A stretch of 64,000 nucleotides of DNA from Nocardia sp. NBC_00565 (GTDB lineage: Bacteria > Actinomycetota > Actinomycetes > Mycobacteriales > Mycobacteriaceae): positions 9,300,001 through 9,364,000 of the forward strand of contig NZ_CP107785.1 in assembly GCF_036345915.1 (NCBI RefSeq), written 5' to 3'. Each line of letters opens with the position of its first letter. The stretch's first letter is position 1. The notes beneath the pieces were generated by a model. The model did not search any database. It was not told the DNA's origin and saw only the letters and a list, made by a program, of their open reading frames with translations. Shown piece after piece: positions 17,738 through 26,701 of the stretch. The translations under genes and the position numbers were made by a program.

Positions 17738-18415
17738 GTGACGGTCGAAGAGGGACAGGTGCAGCGCATCGGCGCCACCGAGGCGGTCTTTCGTCGGCTG
17801 AAGAGCCTGATCCAGAGCGGTGAGTACGCGGTCGGTGACCGCCTGCCTGCCGAACTCGCCCTGGCCAAACAGTTCGGCGTGAGCCGACCGGTGGTCCGTG
17901 AGGCGCTGCATGCCTGCGCCACTCTCGGCCTCACCGAAACCCAAACCGGCCGAGGCACTTTCGTCATTTCCAAGAAGGAGAGCCCGCGGCTGACCTTCGC
18001 CGGCGTGGATGCGAGTGATCTGATCGAGGCGCGGCGGCTGATCGAAATACCCACCGCCGGATACGCCGCCGAGCGCCGCACGCCCGATCAACTGCGACAT
18101 CTGTTCGAACTGCTCGCCAAACTGGCCGCCGCCGCCGACGTCCACGACTGGGTTCGCTACGACGGCGAGTTGCATACGGCGATCGCTGCCGCCAGCGGAA
18201 ACAAGATGTTGACGACCCTGGTCGCCGACACCCGTCGCGCCCTGGACCCGCAGTCGGAATTCCTGAACCTGACCCAGGACCGCCGCAGCGATTCCGACCA
18301 CGAGCACGAGGCCATCGTCCGCGCCATCGAGGCGCGCTCGCCGGAGCAGGCGCGCAGCGCGATGGCCGACCATCTCGCGCGGGTAGCCGAGACGATCGCC
18401 CGAATCGGCGATTGA
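17738..18415 (+). CDS. GntR/FadR family regulator of asparagine catabolism
   Basis: A 225-aa regulator with the N-terminal winged HTH (YAVGDRLPAELALAKQFGVSRPVVREAL, residues 30-57) and an all-helical FCD ligand domain. Metal/ligand residues are suggested by the Asp in VRYDGELHTAIAAASGN and the His in DHEHEAIVRAI. FadR-subfamily proteins sense small carboxylates, which suits control of the divergent ansP-ansA-aspA operon by aspartate, asparagine or a related acid. The start is GTG 17738; a longer in-frame reading upstream overlaps ansP and is unlikely. Confidence 0.88.
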   Translation: MTVEEGQVQRIGATEAVFRRLKSLIQSGEYAVGDRLPAELALAKQFGVSRPVVREALHACATLGLTETQTGRGTFVISKKESPRLTFAGVDASDLIEARRLIEIPTAGYAAERRTPDQLRHLFELLAKLAAAADVHDWVRYDGELHTAIAAASGNKMLTTLVADTRRALDPQSEFLNLTQDRRSDSDHEHEAIVRAIEARSPEQARSAMADHLARVAETIARIGD

Positions 18416-18418
18416 GTC

Positions 18419-18640
18419 TTATGGCGTTGATCGGTTATGCGGTGGGGCCGGGACGGTCATAGTCGCGCTCTCACGTGCGGCAACATAGGCGGTTCGCAGT
18501 CGCTCGGCGAGGTCTGTGCGACTGCCGGGTTCGGGTTGAAAGGTCCACGCTTCGAGCGCGCAGTGGAACGCGGCGATGATCTGGTCGAGGATCAGCCGTG
18601 GCCGCGGGTCGTGCGGGTCGAGTCCGAATCGGTCGTGCTC
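18419..18640 (-). pseudogene. 3' remnant of a TetR family regulator
   Basis: The minus-strand frame ending at 18419 encodes FGLDPHDPRPRLILDQIIAAF followed by an ALEAW helix and DLAERLRTAYVAARE. This is the usual C-terminal helix pattern of TetR proteins. The HTH half is missing. At about 18640 the sequence switches to a plus-strand dehydrogenase remnant, so the two broken 5' ends face each other. Confidence 0.5.
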
Positions 18641-18642
18641 GC

Positions 18643-18772
18643 CAACGCCGTGGCCACCCAACGCCTCGACACCCACATCGCCTGGCGTGGCTCCTGGGAT
18701 AAAGCAACCGAAGCCACGACTGCTCTACTCGACCGCCGACTGCACGGCAAGGCCGTCCTCGACCTCACCTAG
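18643..18772 (+). pseudogene. 3' remnant of an NADPH:quinone/zinc-type oxidoreductase
   Basis: About 42 codons read RLDTHIAWRGSWDKATEAT, then ALLDRRLHGKAVLDLT and a stop. This matches the last helix and strand of medium-chain dehydrogenases (GKAVLD ending). No cofactor domain remains. It abuts the TetR remnant head to head. Confidence 0.6.
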
Positions 18773-18830
18773 CGGTCCGCCTGTTGGCGGGTGGGTCGAG
18801 TTCGAATGCGGCGAGAACCGTCGAGGTGTT

Positions 18831-19136
18831 TTCGGAAGTCGAATTCGACTGCTGGCCGTGGCGGCGCGGTCGGCGAAAGTGCTTGCTCCGCTGACCATCT
18901 CGGCCGAGGTCGCGGTCGTCTGCACGCTGGTCGTCGAACCGGCCGCACGCCTCGGACTCGTGCTGGCGGCAGTGCTGATGGTGTGTTTTCGATGGCATTG
19001 CTCGGGTGGGTGGTCCTCGATCTCGCTGGGCGCTCGCCCGTACGAATTGGCCGGAATCGCGGTCATCGTGCCCGCCGTCGCGGCGTGCGTGCGCCTCACC
19101 GAGCGGCTCGACGACCTGGTGGATCTGCTGCGGTAG
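18831..19136 (+). pseudogene. Degenerate membrane protein, MauE/DoxX-like
   Basis: An open frame contains hydrophobic stretches resembling MauE-type proteins: KVLAPLTISAEVAVVCTLVV and AARLGLVLAAVLM. The reading frame then seems to shift, since the neighbouring frame continues with MALLGWVVLDLAG. A last hydrophobic piece (ELAGIAVIVPAVAACVRL) returns to the first frame before the stop at 19136. No clear start is visible. I read it as a decayed membrane protein gene, although a divergent intact protein cannot be excluded. Confidence 0.35.
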
Positions 19137-19257
19137 TGCTCGGCGGCGTTGGACATTCGAGCGCTGCGCCCGCGCCGCAGGGGCGCCACCTGATGCGCGA
19201 CCGCTACCTAGACGACGAATGTCGAGTTCGACGGGACCGGCTGCGGAAGGCGCGGAC

Positions 19258-19464
19258 ATGGTGTGTTGTGTGCTATTAGGTGGGTTGCTGCTGTTGGGTC
19301 CGCATGCGGTGACCGTTGCCCGGCTGCTGCGCGGTCGGCATGAAACAGCCGCTCCGGTCCGGCGATCGACGGAGACCGTGGTCGACGGTCACCTCGTCGT
19401 CTTCACCTCGGATCGGCTGGATACCGAATCGGTGCGCCGCCTCGAATCGGGAGTGGCATCGTGA
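19258..19464 (+). CDS. Small single-pass membrane protein, 68 aa
   Basis: The protein begins with one hydrophobic helix (VCCVLLGGLLLLGPHAVTVARLL) followed by a polar tail of about 43 residues. The stop overlaps the GTG start of the next gene as GTGA, so it is likely co-translated with the linalool dehydratase-like membrane protein and may be its partner. The family is not recognised. The ATG at 19258 is the only start giving the helix at the N-terminus. Confidence 0.55.
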   Translation: MVCCVLLGGLLLLGPHAVTVARLLRGRHETAAPVRRSTETVVDGHLVVFTSDRLDTESVRRLESGVAS

Positions 19465-21803
19465 CCGCGCGATCCAGTATCGAGTCAGCCCCGGTCGAGC
19501 TGCGTGGGCCGATCACCGCGCGAGCGTGGCGGCGCACACTGACCTTGGCGGTCTCCGGCTGGATCCTGCTGGCCGCCGGACCGCAATTACTCGGTCTATC
19601 CGCTCCTTGGCGTGCCTTCGCTGCCGGACTGAGCTTTCCAGGAGCCGGGCTGCTGTACGCGATCCCACCGGTACATCACGGGGTCGAGACGTCAATGGTC
19701 GTCGGCCATGCGGTCCTGATCACAGTGGAGGTCGGGGCGGTGGCATGGCTGCTGCGCCGCAAGGGTTTTCTTGCCGCGACGGTCGTGCTCGTCGCCATCG
19801 TCGCATTGGGCGCGGCGCTGGCGACGGCACCGGGGATCGTCGTGGTGGCCGGGCATGTGGCGGCATTCTGCGGTGTGGTGTCGGCTGCGGTGTGGGCGTT
19901 GATCTTTCGTGCCATCGCGCGCTCGGATCACGTGACACTGCCCGCGATCATTGTTGTTTCGGCGGCCGCGGCCGCCGTGGTGGTGGTCGTCCACGGGCCC
20001 GGTCGCGGCCCGGCCGACTGGGTATCGTGGGCCGCTCCCGTTGTCGCACTGGGCATTACCGTGCTGATCGTTGCGCGTGAAGCCGTACGCCACCGTGCGG
20101 CGCGCCGGGTCGGTGCCGAACGTGACCGTTACCTGGATGAGCGCCGCGCGGAGTCGGCTCGCACCGACGTGGTCGCCCTGGCGCGCGGCTCGGGTACCGA
20201 CCAGGTCACCGAGGCCGACCTCGATCAGCTACGGCTGCTCCGATATCTGATGAGTGTGGCCATCCGGGGACAATCGGAGGACTGGGCCGGTTTCGACGCC
20301 GAGGGACCAGGCCCGTTGCAGCAGTACCGCTATCAACTCAACGCGCTCGGCTGGGCGTTGTCGATATTCGGTTACGCGCACACCCCCGCCTATCGAGGTG
20401 CGCTGCACCAGGCGCAACTCGATCTGTTCGCGCGCATCGAGGATCCGCGCGCGTGGGGCTACTGGTATCGGCAGAATCTGTTGGGCAACTGGGACTTTCG
20501 GCAACGTCGGGCCGATCCGATCGATGTGGCGCAGAACATCATGTTCACCGGATACCTGAATCTGCAGCTCGGCATGTTCGGTCAGGCCACCGGCGATACC
20601 CGGTTCGACGAACCCGGTGCGCTGCGCCTGCGGCGGTCCGCGACCGAATCGTTCGACTATGACCAGCACACGATCAACGACATCGTGGTCCGCAACTTCG
20701 GCGGCGATCTATGTCTATGGCCGTGCGAACCGCTCCCGATCGGGCGCGGGCGTCGCCACGGCTTGGTCTTCCCCTATTGCAACGCCGTCAGCGCCGCCGG
20801 GGTCGCGGTGCTGGACGCCAGGCACGGCACGAAGTACGCCGCGGATATCGCCGCGCGACTCGAGCGGCAACTGCGCGCCGAATTCACCGCCGGCGACGGC
20901 GATCTCGTCGCCTTCCTCACCTCCGGCCTCGGCGTGGTCGCACGGAGCTTTCGTGGCCCGACCGCCACGGCCGCGATCGCGGCCTTCCTCGCTCCGCTGC
21001 TGCCGGACCTGGCCTGGCGCGCATGGGAGATTCTGCGCCGCGAATGGTTGGAGACCGGGAAATACCGATCGCCGGGTTCGGGCGGCGCGGAGGCGCCGAC
21101 GACCCAGGACTGGGCCACCGCGGCCGTGACCAACACCCAGCCGCTGGCTGGGGCATTGCTGCTCGCCCAGGAATGCGGGCACCGCGAATGGCATGCCGAG
21201 CTGTGGGCCGAAGCCCGCAGGCAGCTGGACTTCGCGCCGGACGAAATCGGCTCCGGGATATGGCGTTTCGAGCGCGCGTCGATGCACGGCAACGGAATGC
21301 TCGGCCTCGGTGGTCTCGGACGGGCAAAGGCGTTGACGGACATGATGTCTCGGCCCCGGCCAGCCGAATGGTCGACCGGTCCGCGCATCGGCCGCGCACC
21401 GCACCCGCATGTGCTCGTTGCCAGAGCGGTGTCCGACGGGATCGGCCTGGACCTGGTTCTCTATCCGGGCGAGCGGCCCGGTCGATTCGTGGTATGCCTC
21501 GACCAGTTGGTGCCGGGGCGTTGCGCGATGATCCGAATCTACCTAGTCGGTCAGGCTATTGGGATCCGGGCTCGCTCGGCGAAACCCATCAAGAAGCCGG
21601 ACCGACGCCCACAAGCGCGGCTCGCCTTCCCGCAGGTGCGAATACCGGTCGAGCATCCGGGAGGCTGTCTTCGGCAGAATAGGGATCGCCGGAGGGTTCT
21701 GCGGAAGCCGTCGCCGGACCGCATCGGAGGCCGGGACCTGCCTTCGAGGTCTGGATCCTGTGCTCGACGCCCGTTCACGTCTGCGGTGCGCCCGCACGCG
21801 TAG
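19461..21803 (+). CDS. Membrane-fused linalool dehydratase/isomerase-like protein, 3' end probably degraded
   Basis: The 780-codon frame starts at GTG 19461. Residues 25-215 form about six membrane helices. Residues 255-690 resemble the linalool dehydratase/isomerase (LinD) superfamily, with YRYQLNALGWALSIFGY, WGYWYRQNLLGNWDF and NIMFTGYLNLQLGMFG as the alpha/alpha-barrel core, then ESFDYDQHTINDIVVRN and a family-like C-terminal stretch GIGLDLVLYPGERPG. LinD hydrates myrcene and isomerises geraniol/linalool in known members. After about residue 690 the sequence becomes Arg-rich and unlike the family, as expected if a frameshift has replaced the normal end. A terpenoid or fatty-alcohol substrate is only inference. 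Confidence 0.7.
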   Translation: MTARSSIESAPVELRGPITARAWRRTLTLAVSGWILLAAGPQLLGLSAPWRAFAAGLSFPGAGLLYAIPPVHHGVETSMVVGHAVLITVEVGAVAWLLRRKGFLAATVVLVAIVALGAALATAPGIVVVAGHVAAFCGVVSAAVWALIFRAIARSDHVTLPAIIVVSAAAAAVVVVVHGPGRGPADWVSWAAPVVALGITVLIVAREAVRHRAARRVGAERDRYLDERRAESARTDVVALARGSGTDQVTEADLDQLRLLRYLMSVAIRGQSEDWAGFDAEGPGPLQQYRYQLNALGWALSIFGYAHTPAYRGALHQAQLDLFARIEDPRAWGYWYRQNLLGNWDFRQRRADPIDVAQNIMFTGYLNLQLGMFGQATGDTRFDEPGALRLRRSATESFDYDQHTINDIVVRNFGGDLCLWPCEPLPIGRGRRHGLVFPYCNAVSAAGVAVLDARHGTKYAADIAARLERQLRAEFTAGDGDLVAFLTSGLGVVARSFRGPTATAAIAAFLAPLLPDLAWRAWEILRREWLETGKYRSPGSGGAEAPTTQDWATAAVTNTQPLAGALLLAQECGHREWHAELWAEARRQLDFAPDEIGSGIWRFERASMHGNGMLGLGGLGRAKALTDMMSRPRPAEWSTGPRIGRAPHPHVLVARAVSDGIGLDLVLYPGERPGRFVVCLDQLVPGRCAMIRIYLVGQAIGIRARSAKPIKKPDRRPQARLAFPQVRIPVEHPGGCLRQNRDRRRVLRKPSPDRIGGRDLPSRSGSCARRPFTSAVRPHA

Positions 21804-21924
21804 GTAATGAACTCGGCTGCTTACGTGGCAGTACCCGATGTCGACACCTCCCCTATCTGGGAATACTGAACCGACGTGCAGATAAGGCGCATGTGTCGGC
21901 AGGGAACGGGGCGAGGGAGGTGTG

Positions 21925-23031
21925 ATGATTCCGTGGGTGACGGTGGAGACGTTGGCGCCGGAGGTCATGTCGGTGGCTTCGGTGGGCGATGTGTCGCGCA
22001 ATTTCACCAGTTGCGACCGTGTTGTGCAGCGATTGCTGGCGAAGACTCGGGTGCTCTATGACACTCTCACGACCCGCGATATCACCGGAATGATCCGCTT
22101 GGTGCACCTTCGGGGCGAGGATATGGATCTGACGATCCCGACCGGGGCTGGGCCGCACAAGCTGGTACTGCGGCCGGTGCTGGGTCCGGTCGGCGATGTG
22201 CACGCGGTGCGGGTGTGGCTCGGTCCCGTCGCCGCCCCGATTCCCCCCTTGCGTCCGGCGGTCGGTCTGATCTGGGAACTCGATACGCAGTTGATCCACC
22301 AGCCCGCCGGCATTCGGCGGTTATGCGGTGTCGAGGCCGAAGAGTATGTGCCGCGACGTTCCATTGCCGAACTGTTCCATCGGATTTCGAAATTCGATCG
22401 GCATGTGGAGGTGCTCGATCTGCTCTACGGTCCGGTGCCGGGGCAGAAGCTCCAGTTCGACGTGATCGCGACCAGTGGTTCCGCCCGTCGAGGGCATTGG
22501 CGGATCACCATGCGGGCTCGCGATGATGAACGGACCCGCGGCGCCTGGTGGTTGATCGAAGACGTGACCTCGGACACCATGCCGTCGATGGCGCCGACCC
22601 TCGATCACATCGGGCTGCGGGAAGCCCACCGCCGTGCCGGAACCCATTTGGCTATCGTGCAACTCGAGCACGCCACCATCTCCCACTGGCTCACCGAGCC
22701 TGCCCCCTGGGTTCGGTGGGATTACCTGTTCCGGCCGGTCGATGTATTCCATCCCGGTGATCGTGCTCGATTGGTCGACCTCGGCGGCAGGCTCGCATCC
22801 GGCGATGCGGCGGAAGTCAACGTACGGACACTGAACTACGGCGGCGGATACACACCGACATCATTGTTGCTCTATCCGTATCCCGGATATTCGGTACGCC
22901 AGCTCACCATCGCCCAACTCGTCCACGTCGGCGACGACCTCCCGATAGCGCAACCGAGCAAACCCATCGGCTACGACGAGCAACTGCGGCGCTGCCGCTC
23001 CAACCGAATGGAACATATTCCGGCTCGCTGA
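21925..23031 (+). CDS. PAS-like sensory/regulatory protein, family uncertain
   Basis: A 368-aa soluble protein with a strong ribosome-binding site (gagggagg) ahead of ATG 21925. Two regions look like PAS-fold modules: residues 105-220 (WELDTQLIHQPAGIRRLCGVEAEEYVP, WRITMRARDD) and residues 235-340 (HLAIVQLEHATISHWLTEPAPW). There is no HTH, kinase or GGDEF domain. It resembles actinobacterial DUF5593/DUF5628-type proteins that neighbour P450 or dehydratase genes, but I am unsure of that family name. A role in sensing or regulating the linked oxidative cluster is inference. Confidence 0.55.
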   Translation: MIPWVTVETLAPEVMSVASVGDVSRNFTSCDRVVQRLLAKTRVLYDTLTTRDITGMIRLVHLRGEDMDLTIPTGAGPHKLVLRPVLGPVGDVHAVRVWLGPVAAPIPPLRPAVGLIWELDTQLIHQPAGIRRLCGVEAEEYVPRRSIAELFHRISKFDRHVEVLDLLYGPVPGQKLQFDVIATSGSARRGHWRITMRARDDERTRGAWWLIEDVTSDTMPSMAPTLDHIGLREAHRRAGTHLAIVQLEHATISHWLTEPAPWVRWDYLFRPVDVFHPGDRARLVDLGGRLASGDAAEVNVRTLNYGGGYTPTSLLLYPYPGYSVRQLTIAQLVHVGDDLPIAQPSKPIGYDEQLRRCRSNRMEHIPAR

Positions 23032-23140
23032 ATGGGCGCGTTCAGTATTGTATGAACAATTATCGACAGCTGCGATCGCCTCGGGGACCGGCACTTCGCG
23101 GTATTCGGTGTGAACCCCGCTTTCGAGCCTGAGCGCGCCG

Positions 23141-23314
23141 CTAAAGATCGAGTTCCGTCATCTCGTTCTCGATCGCTTTGGCTGCGAAATTCAGCCCCAT
23201 TGCACGCAATTCGTAGACGCGTTGATGTAGCGCATGGATTCCGCCTGATTGTGCTGCGATATCAGCCAGGCTGATCGGCTTCGTGCGAAACGTTGTCGCC
23301 GACCGAGTATTCAT
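23141..23314 (-). CDS. Small protein, 57 aa
   Basis: This short minus-strand gene encodes MNTRSATTFRTKP, then an amphipathic helical segment (LADIAAQSGGIHALHQRVYELRA reading) and an acidic tail ENEMTELDL. An aggaagg motif precedes the ATG. The family is unknown. It lies in the gap between the PAS-like gene and the P450, transcribed against both, and is too short for standard length cut-offs. Confidence 0.5.
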   Translation of the reverse strand: MNTRSATTFRTKPISLADIAAQSGGIHALHQRVYELRAMGLNFAAKAIENEMTELDL

Positions 23315-23556
23315 GCCATCTTACCTTCCTGCATCTCTGTTCGGGCGAGCCTGTCGACTTATAAAACCGAACGCCCCACTGTGATGATGCACCGTTGGGT
23401 AGGGGCCGGGCATCGGTAGCGACCGACCGATGCCCGCGGGACGGTAGTGCCGAGATCCCCGTGGATCTACCGATGTTCGGGACATACCTATTGCGCAATC
23501 GTTACCGCGACCCACCACTTGCCTGCGCGACATGGCCAGCGTCTGGAGTTTCGCTT

Positions 23557-24807
23557 TTGACCACGCAACAGCCCCCAGTCGAGCCCGATACTCGTCCGGT
23601 TCCACACCACGTTTCGCCCGCCGGCGGCGATGGTGACTACGTCCCGATGTACTCCCCGGAGTTCGCCGCCGATCCACACGCCGCTTATCGGGAGATGCGT
23701 AGCCGCTACGGCGCGATGGCGCCGGTGGAACTCGCGCCGGGAGTGCCCGCGAGCCTGGTGCTCGACTACTACACCGCAGTGCGCATCTTGAACGATCCGG
23801 ACCATTTCCCCGCTGATCCGCGCGGTTGGCAGCAGAAGATTCCCGCCGAATGTCCGGTGCGGCCGATACTCGAGTGGCGTCCGAACGCATTGCGCAGTGC
23901 CGGTAACGAACACACCCGCTATCGGCAGGTCATCGCCGCGGCCATCGATGGGACCGATCTCCATGCCCTGCATGCCACCGTGGAGTCCATTGCCGTACCG
24001 CTGATCGAGGCCTTCAGCGCGTCCGGCACGGCGGACCTGATCAGCCAATACGCGTTACCGCTTGCATTCAGCGCGATCAACGCGATGCTGGGCTGCCCAC
24101 CCGAGATCGGGCAGCAGGTCGCGCAGGCCACTGCCGCGATCTTCGAGGGGGTCGACGCCGAACAAGGCAATAAAATGCTCAGCGAGGCATTGCTGGGCCT
24201 GATCGCCTTGAAACGAGCCGAACCCGGCGATGACGTCACGACGCGACTACTCGAACATCCCACCGGGCTCGACGAGTCGGAGTTGATTCATCAGCTCGTC
24301 ATCCTGTACGGCGCGGGAATCGAACCGCAACAGAATCTGATCGGCAACACGCTACTGCTGATGCTCACCGATGAGCGATTCGCGGGAAATGTGTTGGGCG
24401 GCAGCCTATCGACCCGGGACGCACTCGATGAGGTCTTGTTCGCCGACCCGCCGATGGCGAATTTCTGTGTCACCTATCCGCGACAACCGATTCTGTCCAA
24501 CAATATCTGGCTACCCGCCAACGAACCGGTCGTCATCAGCATGGCCGCCTGCAACAACGATCCAACGATCAGCGGCGGTGAGCATTTCGGCAATCGCTCG
24601 CACTTGGCATGGGGCGCTGGACCGCACGCATGTCCGGCGCGAACGGCGGCCTACCTGATCGCTCAGGACGCCATCGATCAACTCCTGGACGCCCTGCCCG
24701 ATCTGACGCTGGCAGTGCCGGTCGACGACCTGAACTGGCGGCCCGGACCGTTCCACCGCGCTCTTGTTTCCCTACCGGTGGCATTCCCGGCGTCGATGAC
24801 CCGCTGA
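23557..24807 (+). CDS. Cytochrome P450 lacking the ExxR arginine (CYP156/157-like)
   Basis: A 416-aa P450-fold protein starting at TTG 23557. The haem ligand Cys359 lies in AWGAGPHACPAR. The I-helix AGIEPQQ (about 253-259) lacks the usual acid-alcohol pair. The K-helix reads DEVLF (E292 to F295), so the Arg of the otherwise near-invariant ExxR motif is replaced. Streptomyces conservon-linked CYP156/CYP157 proteins show the same loss, and the C-terminal WRPGPFHRAL is like theirs. Catalysis may be altered or absent. It faces the StyA-like gene convergently across 154 bp. Confidence 0.85.
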   Translation: MTTQQPPVEPDTRPVPHHVSPAGGDGDYVPMYSPEFAADPHAAYREMRSRYGAMAPVELAPGVPASLVLDYYTAVRILNDPDHFPADPRGWQQKIPAECPVRPILEWRPNALRSAGNEHTRYRQVIAAAIDGTDLHALHATVESIAVPLIEAFSASGTADLISQYALPLAFSAINAMLGCPPEIGQQVAQATAAIFEGVDAEQGNKMLSEALLGLIALKRAEPGDDVTTRLLEHPTGLDESELIHQLVILYGAGIEPQQNLIGNTLLLMLTDERFAGNVLGGSLSTRDALDEVLFADPPMANFCVTYPRQPILSNNIWLPANEPVVISMAACNNDPTISGGEHFGNRSHLAWGAGPHACPARTAAYLIAQDAIDQLLDALPDLTLAVPVDDLNWRPGPFHRALVSLPVAFPASMTR

Positions 24808-24961
24808 CCGCCGCGGTGCGCGCCGACTGGAGGCCTCGGACGGCACCGACCCGATCCGTACGCATGCATTGCCGATGCGGGAAAACTACCTAACCGTGTC
24901 CAACTCCGCATCGCGTCCGATGAAGCCGCTGACGACAACCGGATCGGCGACCCGCACGCCG

Positions 24962-26203
24962 TCAGTGGGGTGTGGTTTCGACATAGGCATCGGGGTCGGG
25001 GTACTCGACTGGCGCGTCAGCGGCGAATTTCGCCATATTCGCTGGGCGCACGAAGGTTTCGGCAAAGGCGTCGGCCAGCGCGGTGTCATCCTGTGCGGCC
25101 AGCATCAGTTCCCGCACGGCCGGCGGCGGGTCGAGCACGGCCATTGTCCAGCTTGCCGCGGGATGGGCGATCGCGGTCAGCCATGGCTGTGCTGCCGATG
25201 CCATCCAGGCCCGGTCGAACGGGCCGGTGGGATGGCCCAGAATCGCCGCGCTGTACTGGGCGGCGCAATGCGCGGCGCTGTTGGCGCCCTGCGCGCCGCC
25301 GGGATCCATCCGGCACACGACATCGCCGCCGCCCAGTACGAGGGCGCCGGAGGGCAATGTGCCGATCGGCTCGCGCATGGTCGGCGGTACGGCGCCGACC
25401 AGAGTCGCGCCACCGTCGGTCAAATCGGCGTTGCGATACCGATCGGCAAGTGCCGCAGGCAGATACCGTTGCAAGAGTTGTACGGCCCGCGGCAGTCGCT
25501 CGGCCGGGACGGTGTCCGCGAAAGCGTCCAGTCCGCCGCCGGGCAGTCCCTCGAAAAGCAGTATCTCGCAACGTCTTTCCTGTCCGGGAGGACCGGTCAG
25601 TCCCGGATAGGAGATGATTTCGCCGAGGCCGGGCAGGGCTATGTAGGTTCCGAGGCCGTCCGGATCGGGCTCGACCCCGTCGAGGTACAGCACCGCCAGT
25701 CGACGCATCGGCTCGGTCGGACCCGACCACCTCGGGTCGGCGGGGAAGTATGCGGCGAGATCACGCGATGCTCGAGTGACGACGGTCAGATCGTATTTGG
25801 TGGCCCGCCGATCCAGCTGCGGCACAGATAGTTCGGCGATCTCCAGATCGCCGCCCGCGGCCGCGAAGTCGGCCAGCCAGCGCGCGAACACCGTCCGCTG
25901 GTCGACACTCTGCGCTGGTTCGCTGAAGCGTCCGGACCACCCGGACACCAGGTCGCGGTCGATGACCAGGCTGAAACGGATGCCTTGGATCCGGGGCGCG
26001 ATCGAGCGCCAAATACCCAGCCCCGCTCGGGATTCGAGTTCCAACGTGGGCTGGAATTTCACCTGTGTGCTGGTCACCGAGCCGGACAGCACCGCGGCCG
26101 CGTCGCGATCGGTGACCAGGGTGACCGGGATGCCGCTGTGCCGCAGCCGCAGTGCCAGCGGTAGACCACACTCGCCGGCGCCGACTATCTGAATTCCGCG
26201 CAC
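24962..26203 (-). CDS. Styrene/indole monooxygenase (StyA)-like FAD-dependent oxygenase
   Basis: A 413-aa flavoprotein with an N-terminal Rossmann motif GAGECGLPLALRLR (residues 8-21) and a second FAD block GGGDVVCRMDPGGAQGAN near residue 295. The layout matches the StyA group of two-component monooxygenases, which epoxidise styrene or oxidise indole using FADH2 from a separate reductase. No StyB-like reductase is seen nearby. The start is GTG 26203 with a ggaagg ribosome-binding site 9 bp ahead. The natural substrate is unknown; linkage to a P450 and a LinD-like gene suggests an alkene or terpenoid. Confidence 0.8.
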   Translation of the reverse strand: MRGIQIVGAGECGLPLALRLRHSGIPVTLVTDRDAAAVLSGSVTSTQVKFQPTLELESRAGLGIWRSIAPRIQGIRFSLVIDRDLVSGWSGRFSEPAQSVDQRTVFARWLADFAAAGGDLEIAELSVPQLDRRATKYDLTVVTRASRDLAAYFPADPRWSGPTEPMRRLAVLYLDGVEPDPDGLGTYIALPGLGEIISYPGLTGPPGQERRCEILLFEGLPGGGLDAFADTVPAERLPRAVQLLQRYLPAALADRYRNADLTDGGATLVGAVPPTMREPIGTLPSGALVLGGGDVVCRMDPGGAQGANSAAHCAAQYSAAILGHPTGPFDRAWMASAAQPWLTAIAHPAASWTMAVLDPPPAVRELMLAAQDDTALADAFAETFVRPANMAKFAADAPVEYPDPDAYVETTPH

Positions 26204-26281
26204 GTGAAATCCTTCCGATGGTGAATTCGCTGGTGGCAGTGCAGAAATCGTCGATGGATGGTGCGTCGGTGCTCGCGGATC

Positions 26282-26509
26282 TCACGTCCACAACCTCCGG
26301 CATGGCAACGGCGGGTCATCGTGCTGGAGATTGCCGTCGATGGTCACGATCGCGCCGATCCGGCCCGCTGCCGCGGCGAATCGGTGGGCGATCGCGCGGT
26401 CGTCCAGGTAGTTCAGCTCCATCGGCGGACTGTCGAATCGCACATGTATGTGACACGAGTCCGCAGCCCGTCGCGGCTCGTTGGCCCCTGGATTGCGGTG
26501 TGCGTACAT
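26282..26509 (-). CDS. Hypothetical protein, 75 aa, upstream of styA-like gene
   Basis: The frame starting at ATG 26509 encodes a 75-aa protein with a central stretch HIHVRFDSPPMELNYLDDR and a plausible amphipathic helix IAHRFAAAAGRIGAIV. A ggaag motif precedes the start. It ends 78 bp ahead of the monooxygenase gene in the same direction, so it may be co-transcribed. No family is recognised, and a longer in-frame ATG exists at 26620. Confidence 0.4.
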   Translation of the reverse strand: MYAHRNPGANEPRRAADSCHIHVRFDSPPMELNYLDDRAIAHRFAAAAGRIGAIVTIDGNLQHDDPPLPCRRLWT

Positions 26510-26701
26510 CTCGAGCTTCCCGTCATGCCTACTTGTCGTCCCATGGCGGTCTGCCCAGGGACGGCGGTTATCGCAGTACCAGAATTGTTCGATAGGTAGG
26601 TTGCGTACATCGGGTGCCACCGCGAACGTTTCAGATGTCGCCTGCGACGCAACGGTGTATTCGGGCTGCTCGGCGACGACCGGCTGACTACTGTTCTCAC
26701 C

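Noticed and set aside
26152..26599. Plus-strand frames of about 110-150 codons between the styA-like and LuxR genes
   Set aside because: They are antisense to the styA-like start and to the more protein-like 75-aa minus-strand frame, with poor codon use.
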